Source: DASXSB01 sp036506275
GTDB lineage: Bacteria > Methylomirabilota > Methylomirabilia > Rokubacteriales > CSP1-6
DNA: 64,000 nt
Assembly: GCA_036506275.1 (NCBI GenBank)
Contig: DASXSB010000063.1
Coordinates: 62,001 to 126,000 of the forward strand
Direction of reading: 5' to 3'
Shown piece by piece: positions 41,289 to 49,517 of this stretch (positions are counted from its first letter, which is position 1; every line of letters starts with the position of its first letter). The translations under genes and the position numbers were made by a program. The notes below the pieces were generated by a model. It was not told the DNA's origin and searched no databases. It saw only the letters and a list, made by a program, of their open reading frames with translations.

Positions 41289-41828
41289 TCATTTCGTCAC
41301 GACGCGGATCGTCTTCACGCGGTCGCCGACCTTGATCTTGTCCACCACGTCCATGCCGCTCACCACGCGGCCGAACACCGTGTACTGGCCGTCCAGGAAG
41401 TAGGCGGGCGCGAGCGTGATGTAGAACTGACTGCCCGCGGAATCGGGATCGTCGCTGCGCGCCATCGCGAGCACGCCGCGCTCGTGCTTGCGCTTGTTGA
41501 ACTCGGCCTTCACGCGATGGCCGGGACCGCCCGTCCCCAGCCGGGGATCACCGGGCTTGAGCGTCTTCGAGAGCGGATCGCCGCCCTGCACGACGAAGCC
41601 GGGCTCCACGCGGTGGAACGTCGTCCCGTCGTAGAACCCCTTGCCGGCGAGGGTCACGAAATTCTGCACCGTCTTCGGCGCGTCCTGGGGAAAAAACTCG
41701 AGGCGGATCTCGCCGCCTTTTTCGAGGGTGATCACCGCCGCCGGCGCCGGCGCCGTTTGCGCGGTGGCGGGAAGCGACGGCCACGCGAGCACGGCCAGGA
41801 CGGCGAGGACTACGAGGGGACGCACCAT
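41289..41828 (-). CDS. exported cyclophilin-type peptidyl-prolyl isomerase
   Basis: Protein of 179 residues with a signal peptide (VVLAVLAVLAWPSLPATAQ). The mature part has the same cyclophilin core as the neighbour (FHRVEPGFVVQGGDP, AMARSDDPDSAGSQFYI, LDGQYTVFGRV) with an extra short loop (LSKTLKPGDPRLG). The compartment thus distinguishes the two. ATG 41828 has GGAGG 8 nt upstream and a TATAAT (41869-41864) ahead of a ~30-nt leader, a conventional promoter for a transcript that probably includes the downstream paralogue and amidohydrolase. Confidence 0.93.
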   Translation of the reverse strand: MVRPLVVLAVLAVLAWPSLPATAQTAPAPAAVITLEKGGEIRLEFFPQDAPKTVQNFVTLAGKGFYDGTTFHRVEPGFVVQGGDPLSKTLKPGDPRLGTGGPGHRVKAEFNKRKHERGVLAMARSDDPDSAGSQFYITLAPAYFLDGQYTVFGRVVSGMDVVDKIKVGDRVKTIRVVTK

Positions 41829-41863
41829 CGGCGAGACCTCCAGACGCAGTCGAAGTGAGCGGG

Positions 41864-41869
41864 ATTATA
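41864..41869 (-). promoter_or_regulatory. -10 element of the cyclophilin operon
   Basis: Consensus TATAAT on the minus strand, 35 nt before ATG 41828. It is divergent from the typA promoter 34 bases away. Confidence 0.5.
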
Positions 41870-41903
41870 CATGGCGGCGTCGGGTCCGCCTCACCGCGCG
41901 TGA

Positions 41904-41909
41904 TACGAT
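41904..41909 (+). promoter_or_regulatory. extended -10 element of typA
   Basis: TGATACGAT: TACGAT preceded by the TGn extension, ending 6 nt before ATG 41916. A leaderless typA mRNA is predicted. Confidence 0.5.
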
Positions 41910-41915
41910 GGGTTG

Positions 41916-43715
41916 ATGCACCAACGCGACTCCATCCGCAACATCGCGATCATCGCGCACGTCGACCACGGCAAGACGACCCTCGTCGACGCCATGCTGT
42001 GGCAGTCCGGGCTCTTCCGCGAGAACGAGACGGTGCCCGAGCGCATGCTCGACTCCATCGACCTCGAGCGCGAGAAGGGCATCACGATCATGGCCAAGAA
42101 CACGGCCATCACCTACCGCTCCGTCCACATCAACATCGTGGACACCCCCGGCCACGCCGATTTCGGCTCGGAGGTGGAGCGCACGCTCACGCTCGTGGAC
42201 GGCGTGCTCCTCCTCGTGGACGCGGCGGAGGGACCACTCCCGCAGACGCGCTTCGTCCTCAAGAAGGCGCTGGAGGCGGGGCTGCCGCCGATCGTCGTCG
42301 TCAACAAGATCGATCGCAGCGACGCGCGCCCGGCGGAAGTGCTGGACGAGATCTACGATCTCTTCATCGACCTCGACGCCACCGAGGACCAGCTCGAGTT
42401 TCCCGTCCTCTACACGAACGCGCGCACGGGGACCGCCACCCGTGACCTGAAGGACGAGGGGAGGACGCTGGAGCCGCTGTTCGAGACCATCCTCTCCACG
42501 GTGCCGGCTCCGCGGTTCGATCCCACCGTCGGTCTCCAGTTCCGCGTGGCCATGCTCGACTGGGACGACTACGTCGGTCGCCTCCTCATCGGCCGGATCG
42601 TGAACGGCGGCGTGCGCCAGGCGGAACGGGTGGCGGTGGTACACCGCGACGGCTCCATCGAGTTCGCGAAGGTCACCGTCCTCTACGGCTACGAAGGCCT
42701 GAAGCGGATCGAGGTGGCGGAGGCGGGAGCGGGCGACCTCGTCGCGCTCGCCGGCATCGAGACCATCGAGATCGGGGAGACGGTGGCGGACGCCGAGAAT
42801 CCGGTGGCGCTGCCGTTGATCCGCATCGACGAGCCCACCGTGTCGATGCTCTTCTCCGCCAACGTGTCACCCTTCGCCGGCCGCGAGGGACGGTACGTGA
42901 CTTCCACCCAGCTCCGGGAGCGCCTGTGGAAGGAGCGTCGCATCAACGTCGGCATCCGCGTCGAGGAAACGGAGTCTCCCGACACCTTCCGGGTGTCCGG
43001 GCGCGGTGAGCTCCAGCTCGCCATCCTCATCGAGATGATGCGACGGGAAGGCTTCGAGACGGAGGTGGGGAAGCCCGAGATCATCACCCACATGGAAGAC
43101 GGTCGCACCCTGGAGCCGATGGAGTACCTCGTCATCGACATTCCGGAGGAGTACATCGGCGCCGTCACTCAGAAGATCGGCCCGCGGCGCGGCACGATGG
43201 CGAAGATGGTGAACCACGGCACCGGCCGCGTGCGGCTCGAGTACCGCCTTCCCGCCCGCGGGCTCATCGGCTATCGCACGGAGTTCCTGACCGACACCCG
43301 TGGCACCGGCCTCCTCAATCATCTCTTCGACGGCTGGGACGAGTGGCAAGGCGACATCGCCCACCGTCAGAACGGCGCCCTCGTCGCCGACCGCGGCGGG
43401 CGCACCACCGCCTACGCCATCGATCACCTCCAGGCGCGCGGCGTGATGTTCATCGGCCCCGGGGAGCAGGTCTACGAGGGACAGGTGGTGGGCGAGAACT
43501 CCCGCGACAACGACCTCGACGTCAACATCACCAAGGAGAAGAAGCTCACCAACATGCGGTCGTCCACCGCGGACGAGGGCATCAAGCTCACCCCACCCCG
43601 AGTCATGAACCTCGAGCAATGCCTGGAGTGGATCCGCGAGGACGAGCTGCTGGAGGTCACCCCGAAGTCGCTCCGCCTCCGCAAGCGCCAGCTCGCCGGC
43701 CGCCGCCGCTTCTGA
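41916..43715 (+). CDS. typA: translational GTPase TypA/BipA
   Basis: GTPase of 599 residues. G1 AHVDHGKTT, switch II DTPGHADFG, G4 NKIDRSD, DLEREKGITI in switch I, then domains II, III, V and the BipA C-terminal domain (RLEYRLPARGLIGYR, TVDE-like end). It binds the ribosome and helps large-subunit assembly and stress response. ATG 41916 is preferred over the TTG before it, because a -10 box ends 6 nt upstream and no ribosome site is seen. It is the sole gene of its transcript. Confidence 0.96.
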   Translation: MHQRDSIRNIAIIAHVDHGKTTLVDAMLWQSGLFRENETVPERMLDSIDLEREKGITIMAKNTAITYRSVHINIVDTPGHADFGSEVERTLTLVDGVLLLVDAAEGPLPQTRFVLKKALEAGLPPIVVVNKIDRSDARPAEVLDEIYDLFIDLDATEDQLEFPVLYTNARTGTATRDLKDEGRTLEPLFETILSTVPAPRFDPTVGLQFRVAMLDWDDYVGRLLIGRIVNGGVRQAERVAVVHRDGSIEFAKVTVLYGYEGLKRIEVAEAGAGDLVALAGIETIEIGETVADAENPVALPLIRIDEPTVSMLFSANVSPFAGREGRYVTSTQLRERLWKERRINVGIRVEETESPDTFRVSGRGELQLAILIEMMRREGFETEVGKPEIITHMEDGRTLEPMEYLVIDIPEEYIGAVTQKIGPRRGTMAKMVNHGTGRVRLEYRLPARGLIGYRTEFLTDTRGTGLLNHLFDGWDEWQGDIAHRQNGALVADRGGRTTAYAIDHLQARGVMFIGPGEQVYEGQVVGENSRDNDLDVNITKEKKLTNMRSSTADEGIKLTPPRVMNLEQCLEWIREDELLEVTPKSLRLRKRQLAGRRRF

Positions 43716-43743
43716 CCCTTCGCTCGCCTCGCGCGGCGGTCCC

Positions 43744-43772
43744 TTGACGTCGAGGATCACTCCCGCTACGTT
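43744..43772 (+). promoter_or_regulatory. promoter of the solute-binding protein gene
   Basis: TTGACG (43744-43749), 17-nt spacer, TACGTT (43767-43772). The leader of about 35 nt ends with GGAGG at 43800-43804 before ATG 43814. Confidence 0.45.
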
Positions 43773-43813
43773 TGGCGTCCACCGCGCTCCCCAGCGCCGA
43801 GGAGGACGCCGCC

Positions 43814-45436
43814 ATGACCGCGATCAGCCGCCGCGACCTGCTGAAAATCTCGAGCGCCGCCGCCGTGGCGGGAATAACCCTCGACCCCCGCCCCGCGCCC
43901 GCCCAGACGCCAAAGCGAGGCGGCGTGCTGCGCGTCCGCGGCGAGGACCCCATCGGCTTCGACCCGCACATGACGACGTCGTTCAAGACGATGACGAACC
44001 TCTCCTTCACCCACAGCCGGCTGCTCAAGGCGAAGGCGGGGCCGTCGGTGCGGCCGGGAACCATGCCTCTCGAGGGCGACCTCGCGGAGTCGTGGACGCA
44101 GCAAAACGACACCACCTATGTCTTCAAGCTGCGCAAGGGCGTGCGCTGGCACGCCAAGCCCCCCGTCAACGGGCGCGAGCTCACGGCGGAGGACGTGAAG
44201 TACACGTACGAGCGCTTCCTCGGCCTCAAGGCCAACCCCAACCGCGGCGTGCTGGAGCAGATCGACAAGGTCGAAGCTCCGGACCGCCACACCGTGAAAT
44301 TCACGCTGCGCGAGCCGCACGCGTGGTTCCTCGACAACCTCGCCTCGACGTCCACGTGGATCGTGGCCCGGGAGGCGGTGGAGAAGTCGGGCGATCTCAA
44401 GCGTCCGGACACGGTCATCGGCACCGGCCCCTGGATGCTGGAGCGCTACGATCCGAACTCGCGGCTCACGTTCGTGCGCAACCCCAGCTATTTCGTGCCG
44501 GGGCTGCCCTACGCGGACGGCGTCGAGCTCACCATCGACGAAGATCCGTCGTCGCGGCTCGCGTCGTGGCTGGCCGGCCGCTACGACTTCGCGCCGGAGT
44601 TCGGCATGGTGGTGCGCCGCGTGGACCTCGAGGTGGCGCGCCAGCGCAAGCCCGGTCTGCAGACGGGCGAGTTCACCGTAGGTTTCGGCGGCATCACGTG
44701 GATGAAGCTCGATCAGGAGCCGTTCAAGGACATCCGCGTGCGCCGCGCCCTCGCCCTCGCCAGCAACTGGCGGGAAGTCCTCGAGACCAACGCGTGGTCC
44801 CAGGGCCACGGGTTCCCGAATCCGGCCGTCCCCGCTTGTTTCAAGGACTGGTCGATTCCGATCAGCGAGCTGCCGTCGGACGCCCGTCAGCTCTACGAGC
44901 AGAACACGGCGGAGGCGAAGCGCCTGCTCGCGGAGGCGGGACAGAGCGGATTGAAAATCAGCCTCGACACCACCGCCGGGTACGGTCCCGACTACATGGA
45001 TGCGGTCCAGGTCGGGCTCAAGAATTGGAAGGCGGCCGGCATCGAGACCGATCTCCGGCTGAAGGAATACGGCGCCTACATCTCCACCACCATCTTCGGG
45101 AAGTTCGACAAGATGGCGGGTGGGCTCTTCGGTGCCTGGGCCGATCCCGACAGCTACCTCTACCGCTATTACGTGCCCGGACAGATCACGAACGCGGGCG
45201 GAATCAACGACGGGAAGCTCGTGGAGATGATCCGCCTCCAGCGGCGCACGTTCGACGTGGCGAAGCGCCGCGAGATCGTGTATGACATCCAGCGCTACGC
45301 GGCTCAGCAGGTCTATCAGATCTACGGGCCATCGGTGCATGCGGTGGCGGCGTGGGACTCCCACGTCCGCAACTTCGGGCCGAACTTCGGCTTCGACTAC
45401 GGCGGCCGTCTCATGGCCGTCTGGCTCGACCGCTGA
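43814..45436 (+). CDS. ABC-type substrate-binding protein, family 5 (peptide/nickel class), Tat-exported
   Basis: Protein of 540 residues. Tat signal ISRRDLLKISSAAAVAGITL, then SBP_bac_5 marks: GGVLRVRGEDPIGFDPHMTT, LAESWTQQNDTTYVFKLRKG, and VRRALALASN in the C-terminal lobe. Family members bind peptides, metal chelates or other organics for an ABC importer. No permease or ATPase is adjacent. Start ATG 43814 has GGAGG at the right distance. The next gene follows after 16 bases. Confidence 0.88.
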   Translation: MTAISRRDLLKISSAAAVAGITLDPRPAPAQTPKRGGVLRVRGEDPIGFDPHMTTSFKTMTNLSFTHSRLLKAKAGPSVRPGTMPLEGDLAESWTQQNDTTYVFKLRKGVRWHAKPPVNGRELTAEDVKYTYERFLGLKANPNRGVLEQIDKVEAPDRHTVKFTLREPHAWFLDNLASTSTWIVAREAVEKSGDLKRPDTVIGTGPWMLERYDPNSRLTFVRNPSYFVPGLPYADGVELTIDEDPSSRLASWLAGRYDFAPEFGMVVRRVDLEVARQRKPGLQTGEFTVGFGGITWMKLDQEPFKDIRVRRALALASNWREVLETNAWSQGHGFPNPAVPACFKDWSIPISELPSDARQLYEQNTAEAKRLLAEAGQSGLKISLDTTAGYGPDYMDAVQVGLKNWKAAGIETDLRLKEYGAYISTTIFGKFDKMAGGLFGAWADPDSYLYRYYVPGQITNAGGINDGKLVEMIRLQRRTFDVAKRREIVYDIQRYAAQQVYQIYGPSVHAVAAWDSHVRNFGPNFGFDYGGRLMAVWLDR

Positions 45437-45452
45437 GCCGGTCGAGCGGTAG

Positions 45453-46238
45453 GTGACGCCGCGCCGGATCGTCGTCCGCGACACGCCGGTCGACATGCTC
45501 GTGAGCGGGACGGGCGCGCCCCTGCTCTTTCTCCACGGCGCCGGCGGCGGCGGGCGGTGGCTCCGGTTCCAGGAACGGCTCGCGGAGCGGTTCACGGTTC
45601 ACTTCCCGAGCCACCCCGGTCACGGCGGCTCGCCGCCCGCGGAGTGGATCGAGCACATCTCCGATCTCGCGTTCCACTACCTGGATCTTCTCGACGAGGC
45701 CGGTCTCGACCGCGTCCACCTCGTGGGCGCGTCGTTCGGAGGCTGGATTGCGGCGGAGATGGCGACGATGGCGTCGCATCGCCTCGCCTCCCTCGTGCTC
45801 ATCGATCCCGTCGGGATCAAGATTGACGGCTGGATCTATCCCTTCCTGTTCGGCATGGAGCTGCCGCAGATCGTCGCCACCGTCTTCCACGACCCCGCCG
45901 CCGCCCTCGCGCTCGCTCCCGGCGACCTCACGAACATCGATACCCTCGCCATCCTGTACCGCCAGAACACGGCGCTTGCGCGCGTGGCCTGGAATCCCTA
46001 CCTCTACAACCCGCTCCTGCGCCGCCGTCTCGCCCGCATCACCGCGCCCACCCTGGTGGCGTGGGGCGCGCACGACCGGGTAGCGCCGGTGACCGCCGCC
46101 GACGCGTGGGTGAGCCGGATTCCGGGGGCGAAGCTGCGCGTGTTCGCGGACTCCGGCCACGTGCCCCACCTGGAGGAGCCGGACGCGGTCGCGGAAGCGG
46201 TGACCGATTTCTGCGCGGCGCACGACGTGGTCGGATGA
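45453..46238 (+). CDS. alpha/beta hydrolase
   Basis: Protein of 261 residues. LFLHGAGGGG oxyanion-hole loop, nucleophile elbow GASFGG, acid in WGAHDRVAP and His in DSGHVPHLEEP complete the triad. Substrate unknown; esters or C-C bond cleavage products are possible. It lies between a solute-binding protein gene and an LLM-type oxidoreductase, to which it is coupled by an ATGA overlap, so a shared degradative pathway is likely. GTG 45453 is the start. Confidence 0.9.
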   Translation: MTPRRIVVRDTPVDMLVSGTGAPLLFLHGAGGGGRWLRFQERLAERFTVHFPSHPGHGGSPPAEWIEHISDLAFHYLDLLDEAGLDRVHLVGASFGGWIAAEMATMASHRLASLVLIDPVGIKIDGWIYPFLFGMELPQIVATVFHDPAAALALAPGDLTNIDTLAILYRQNTALARVAWNPYLYNPLLRRRLARITAPTLVAWGAHDRVAPVTAADAWVSRIPGAKLRVFADSGHVPHLEEPDAVAEAVTDFCAAHDVVG

Positions 46239-47386
46239 AGTTCTACTACTTCCACCTCATGCCGTACCCGCTCGAGCACGACGAGCCGTCGTCGTGGGTC
46301 ACGCTTTCCAACCGGCACTACGATCCCGCCGTCGGTCACACGCTCTACCACCAGTACCTGGACCAGCTCGAGTACGCGGAACGACTGGGCTGGGACGGCC
46401 TCTGCGTCAACGAGCATCATCAGAACTGCTACGGGACGATGGCCAGTCCGAACGTGATGGCGGCCATGCTCGTCCGGCGCACGCATCGCGCGAAGATCGC
46501 GATCCTCGGCAACGGGCTCCCGCTCCGGGAGAACCCCCTGCGCATCGCGGAGGAGATCGCGATGCTCGACGTCGTCTCCGGGGGCCGCGTCATCTCCGGC
46601 TTCGTGCGCGGGATCGGCGCCGAGTACTTCTCCACCGCCGTGAACCCGACGCACTCGCGGGAACGGTTCTACGAGGCGGCCGACCTGATCATCCGGGCGT
46701 GGACGGAGGAAGGACCGTTCCCCTACGACGGGCGCTTCTATCGATATCACTACGTGAACCCCTGGCCGCGGCCGCTCCAGAAGCCGCATCCGCCCGTGTG
46801 GTGCCCGTCCCAGGGGAGCAGCGAGACGGTGGAGTGGGCGGCGGCGCGCCGCTTTCCGTACCTGATGGTCTTCACGCCTCTGAAGCGCATCGCCCAGATC
46901 TACGGCGAGTACCGCGAAGCGTGCGAGCGCAACGGCTACACGGCGAGTCCCTATCAGCTCACCGTCAATCTCCCGATCGTGGTGGCGGAGAACGACGCCA
47001 AGGCGTACGCGCTCGCGCGGACGAACGTGATGTGGCTCTACCACGTGGGGCTGCGGATGCTGCCGCCCTTCTGGCAGCCTCCCGGCTACGTGACGGAGCC
47101 GTCGCTGCGACGCGTGCTCACCAATCGCCCCAAGCTTCCCACCGAGCTCACGTTCGAGGACCTGGAAGCGGGCGGCTACATCATCGTGGGCAGCCCCGCC
47201 ACCGTGCGCGACAAGCTCCGCGTGTTCTCCGACGAGCTCCGGGCCGGGATCGTGTGCTCGGGCCTGAACGGCGGCAGTCACGAAGCGACGCTGGAAATGA
47301 TGCAGCTCTTCGCGGAAGAAGTCATGCCGCACTTCCGCGAGGACGCGGGCGTCGACGAGACGCTGCTCGCCGGTCGCGCGCGCTGA
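46235..47386 (+). CDS. LLM-class flavin-dependent oxidoreductase (luciferase-like monooxygenase)
   Basis: Protein of 383 residues, bacterial-luciferase TIM-barrel. FYYFHLMPYP at the N terminus, GLCVNEHHQNCYG, ILGNGLPLRENPLRIAEE, MLDVVSGGRVISGFVRG and VGSPATVRDKL near the end are the family pattern. It uses FMNH2 (or F420) to oxygenate a substrate. Together with the hydrolase and binding protein it suggests uptake and oxidative breakdown of an organic compound. ATG 46235 overlaps the previous stop. Confidence 0.9.
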   Translation: MKFYYFHLMPYPLEHDEPSSWVTLSNRHYDPAVGHTLYHQYLDQLEYAERLGWDGLCVNEHHQNCYGTMASPNVMAAMLVRRTHRAKIAILGNGLPLRENPLRIAEEIAMLDVVSGGRVISGFVRGIGAEYFSTAVNPTHSRERFYEAADLIIRAWTEEGPFPYDGRFYRYHYVNPWPRPLQKPHPPVWCPSQGSSETVEWAAARRFPYLMVFTPLKRIAQIYGEYREACERNGYTASPYQLTVNLPIVVAENDAKAYALARTNVMWLYHVGLRMLPPFWQPPGYVTEPSLRRVLTNRPKLPTELTFEDLEAGGYIIVGSPATVRDKLRVFSDELRAGIVCSGLNGGSHEATLEMMQLFAEEVMPHFREDAGVDETLLAGRAR

Positions 47387-47543
47387 CGCTGTCCCCTCCG
47401 CGGATCCGGATGCGGAGCACGGGAAGTGTTCATCGGCTGACAGTCCGCGCGCCGGGGCCAATTCGACCGTCCTCGCTGGCACGGCTGGAAAAAGATCACC
47501 CACGGCGTGGTTGGAAGTTGCTGCGGCCACGAGCCCCACCGCG

Positions 47544-47559
47544 TGGCGATCATCTTGCA
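47544..47559 (+). promoter_or_regulatory. sigma-54-like -24/-12 element
   Basis: TGGCGA-N5-TTGCA, GG to GC spacing 10 nt, 17 nt before ATG 47576. Confidence 0.5.
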
Positions 47560-47575
47560 CCCGTCGCTACCGGCC

Positions 47576-47950
47576 ATGCGGAGCGGCGCCAAATCGCCCA
47601 AGCGGAAGCGCGTGCTCATCGTCGACGACGACGCCGCGGTGGCGGACATGCTCACCGAGTACTTCCGGGATAGCTCCGACGTCGAGATCGAGCTGAACGG
47701 CAACGACGCCCTCATGGCGATGCAGCTCCAGCGTCCCGACTTCGTCATCCTCGACGTCAACATGCCGGGCATGAACGGCGTCGAGGTTCTGCGCCGCATC
47801 AAGGCGATGGATTCGTCGATCCTCGTCATCATGCTCACCGCCAACACCGACCTCAAGGTCGCGGAAGAGATCCTGAAGCTCGGCGCCTTCGCGTACTTCC
47901 CCAAGCCCGTCAACTTCCAGTACCTGGCGCACCTCGTCGGCTCTCTCTGA
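47576..47950 (+). CDS. receiver-only response regulator
   Basis: Protein of 124 residues, a single receiver: VLIVDDDAAVADML, phospho-Asp in FVILDVNMPGMNG, Thr in VIMLTANTD, Lys in YFPKPVNFQYLAH. A short basic stretch (SGAKSPKRKR) precedes it. ATG 47576 is chosen; GTG 47543 would place the start inside the -24 box. It is closely similar to the receivers at 36608 and 18269. No kinase adjacent. Confidence 0.85.
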   Translation: MRSGAKSPKRKRVLIVDDDAAVADMLTEYFRDSSDVEIELNGNDALMAMQLQRPDFVILDVNMPGMNGVEVLRRIKAMDSSILVIMLTANTDLKVAEEILKLGAFAYFPKPVNFQYLAHLVGSL

Positions 47951-48021
47951 TCGGCGCCGGCGCGCCCGCGCCTCCGCGCCCGCCGCGCTGTCCGTGGAAG
48001 CCCGTGCGAGAATAGGCCCTC

Positions 48022-48693
48022 GTGGCCGAGTCCCCGGGTGCGCGCCTTCGACGCCTCGCCGATCCCATCTGGGAAGCGCAGCACGATCACCCCTTCGTCC
48101 GCGGCCTCGGCGCCGGCACCGTCGATCGCAAGAAGTTCGAGCGCTGGCTCCGACAGGACTATCTCTTCCTCGTCGAGTACGCGCGCCTGCTCGCGCTCGC
48201 CGCCGCCCGCGCGCCCGATCTCGACACCATGCGACGGCTCGCCGATCTTCTCCAGGCCACGCTCGGGGTGGAGATGGATCTCCATCGCTCGTACGTCGCC
48301 GACTTCGGCATCACCGCCCAGGACCTGCTCGCGGAGACGATGTCCCCCACCACCCGCGCGTATACCGACTTCTTGCTCCGCACGGCCACCCTCGGGGACT
48401 TCGCCGAGCTCGTGGCCGCGTTGCTCCCGTGCATGTGGGGCTTCTCCGAGATCGGCCGCCGCCTCGCCGCTCGCCCCCGGCCCGCCGACGAGCGGTACGC
48501 GCGCTGGATCGACATGTACGCGGCGCCGGAGTTCGCGGCGCTCGCCGACTGGTGTCGCGCGCTGCTCGACCGCGTCGCGAGCGGGCTCCCCGCTGAGGCG
48601 GCCGCGCGCGTGGAGTCCGCGTTCCTCACGAGCAGCCGCTACGAATACCTGTTCTGGGACATGGCCGAGGGCGGCGACGAGTGGCCGGTGTGA
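48022..48693 (+). CDS. tenA: TenA-family thiaminase II / aminopyrimidine aminohydrolase
   Basis: Protein of 223 residues, all-helical. DHPFVRGLGAGTVDRKKFE and WLRQDYLFLVEYARLLALAA (Asp-Tyr) open the fold; catalytic Cys in LLPCMWGFSEIG (about residue 136) and Glu/Phe-Trp in SSRYEYLFWDMA (C terminus) complete the TenA site. It recycles thiamine pyrimidine. No thi gene is adjacent. It is coupled to the exported methyltransferase downstream (GTGA), the first of four coupled genes. Confidence 0.9.
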   Translation: MAESPGARLRRLADPIWEAQHDHPFVRGLGAGTVDRKKFERWLRQDYLFLVEYARLLALAAARAPDLDTMRRLADLLQATLGVEMDLHRSYVADFGITAQDLLAETMSPTTRAYTDFLLRTATLGDFAELVAALLPCMWGFSEIGRRLAARPRPADERYARWIDMYAAPEFAALADWCRALLDRVASGLPAEAAARVESAFLTSSRYEYLFWDMAEGGDEWPV

Positions 48694-49517
48694 GGCGCGG
48701 CGCGCGCGTCCTTCTCGGCGCCGCCGTCCTCGGCGCCGCGGCCACCGCGTGCACGGAACGACCGCCGCGCGCCGGGCCCGATATCCTCTTCGTCGCTACC
48801 CCGGAAGCCGTCGCCGTCGAGATGCTCCGGCTCGCGAACGTGACCGCGGCCGACGTCGTGTACGACCTCGGCAGCGGTGACGGCCGTCTCGTCATCGCCG
48901 CCGTCCGTGACTTCGGCGCGCGCGGAGTGGGCGTGGAGATCGACGCTTCCCTCGTGCAGGACAGCCGGGAGCGCGCGACCGCCGCCGGCGTCGCCGATCG
49001 CACGCGTTTCCTCTGGCAGGATCTCTTCGCGACCGACGTCGCCGCCGCCACCGTGGTCACGCTCTACCTCCGGGATGACGTGAATCTGCGGCTCCGCCCC
49101 AAGCTCCTGGGCGAGCTCGCGCCCGGCACCCGCGTGGTCTCTCATGATTTCGGCATGGGCGAGTGGCAGGCGGACCGCACGCAACGGATCCGCAGCGAGT
49201 CGCGCGAGCACCGGATGTACCTGTGGGTCATCCCCGCCCGCGTGGAAGGCACGTGGCGGTGGACGTGGCCCGATACCGGAGACCACGTGCTGGAGCTGAG
49301 CCAGCGCTTTCAGGAGCTGACGGGCGCGCTGCGCACGCCGACCGGCGTCGCCGCCGCCGTCGGGCGCGTGAGCGGAGACGCCGTGCGCGTGGGCGTGACC
49401 GGCGCCCCCGGGGGAAGGCTGAGCCTCGAAGGACAGGTGGCGGGCGACGTGATCCACGGCCACGCCCGTGCGGAGGGCGTCACGCGGGCGTGGTCGGCCC
49501 GGCGCGATCCGCGGTGA
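48690..49517 (+). CDS. exported SAM-dependent methyltransferase-like protein
   Basis: Protein of 275 residues. After VRRGARVLLGAAVLGAAATAC, a short hydrophobic signal ending in ATAC that resembles a lipobox, comes a Rossmann methyltransferase: DVVYDLGSGDGRLVI (motif I), GVGVEIDASLV (motif II) and DLFATDVAAATVV. The C-terminal ~90 residues are a separate beta-rich domain (LSLEGQVAGDVI, etc.). A methyltransferase beyond the inner membrane is unusual, since AdoMet is cytosolic. GTG 48690 overlaps tenA; GTG 48681 is another possible start. Confidence 0.75.
   Translation: MRRGARVLLGAAVLGAAATACTERPPRAGPDILFVATPEAVAVEMLRLANVTAADVVYDLGSGDGRLVIAAVRDFGARGVGVEIDASLVQDSRERATAAGVADRTRFLWQDLFATDVAAATVVTLYLRDDVNLRLRPKLLGELAPGTRVVSHDFGMGEWQADRTQRIRSESREHRMYLWVIPARVEGTWRWTWPDTGDHVLELSQRFQELTGALRTPTGVAAAVGRVSGDAVRVGVTGAPGGRLSLEGQVAGDVIHGHARAEGVTRAWSARRDPR

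Noticed and set aside
41265..41300. Direct repeat TTCATTTCGTC, twice, between the cyclophilin genes
   Set aside because: Made by the last codons of the exported cyclophilin and a short duplicate. Too small and non-functional in appearance.
43766..45595. A 609-codon minus-strand frame
   Set aside because: Antisense to the Tat-exported solute-binding protein, whose start, promoter and ribosome site are clear.
47480..47500. TGGCAC -24-like box before the third receiver
   Set aside because: No GC at the required -12 distance (GAAAA instead). The element at 47544 fits better.
47387..47543. Possible second riboswitch before the third receiver
   Set aside because: I looked for the GGCAAACC and GACGCAAAGCC blocks here and before 36608. 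Neither is present.
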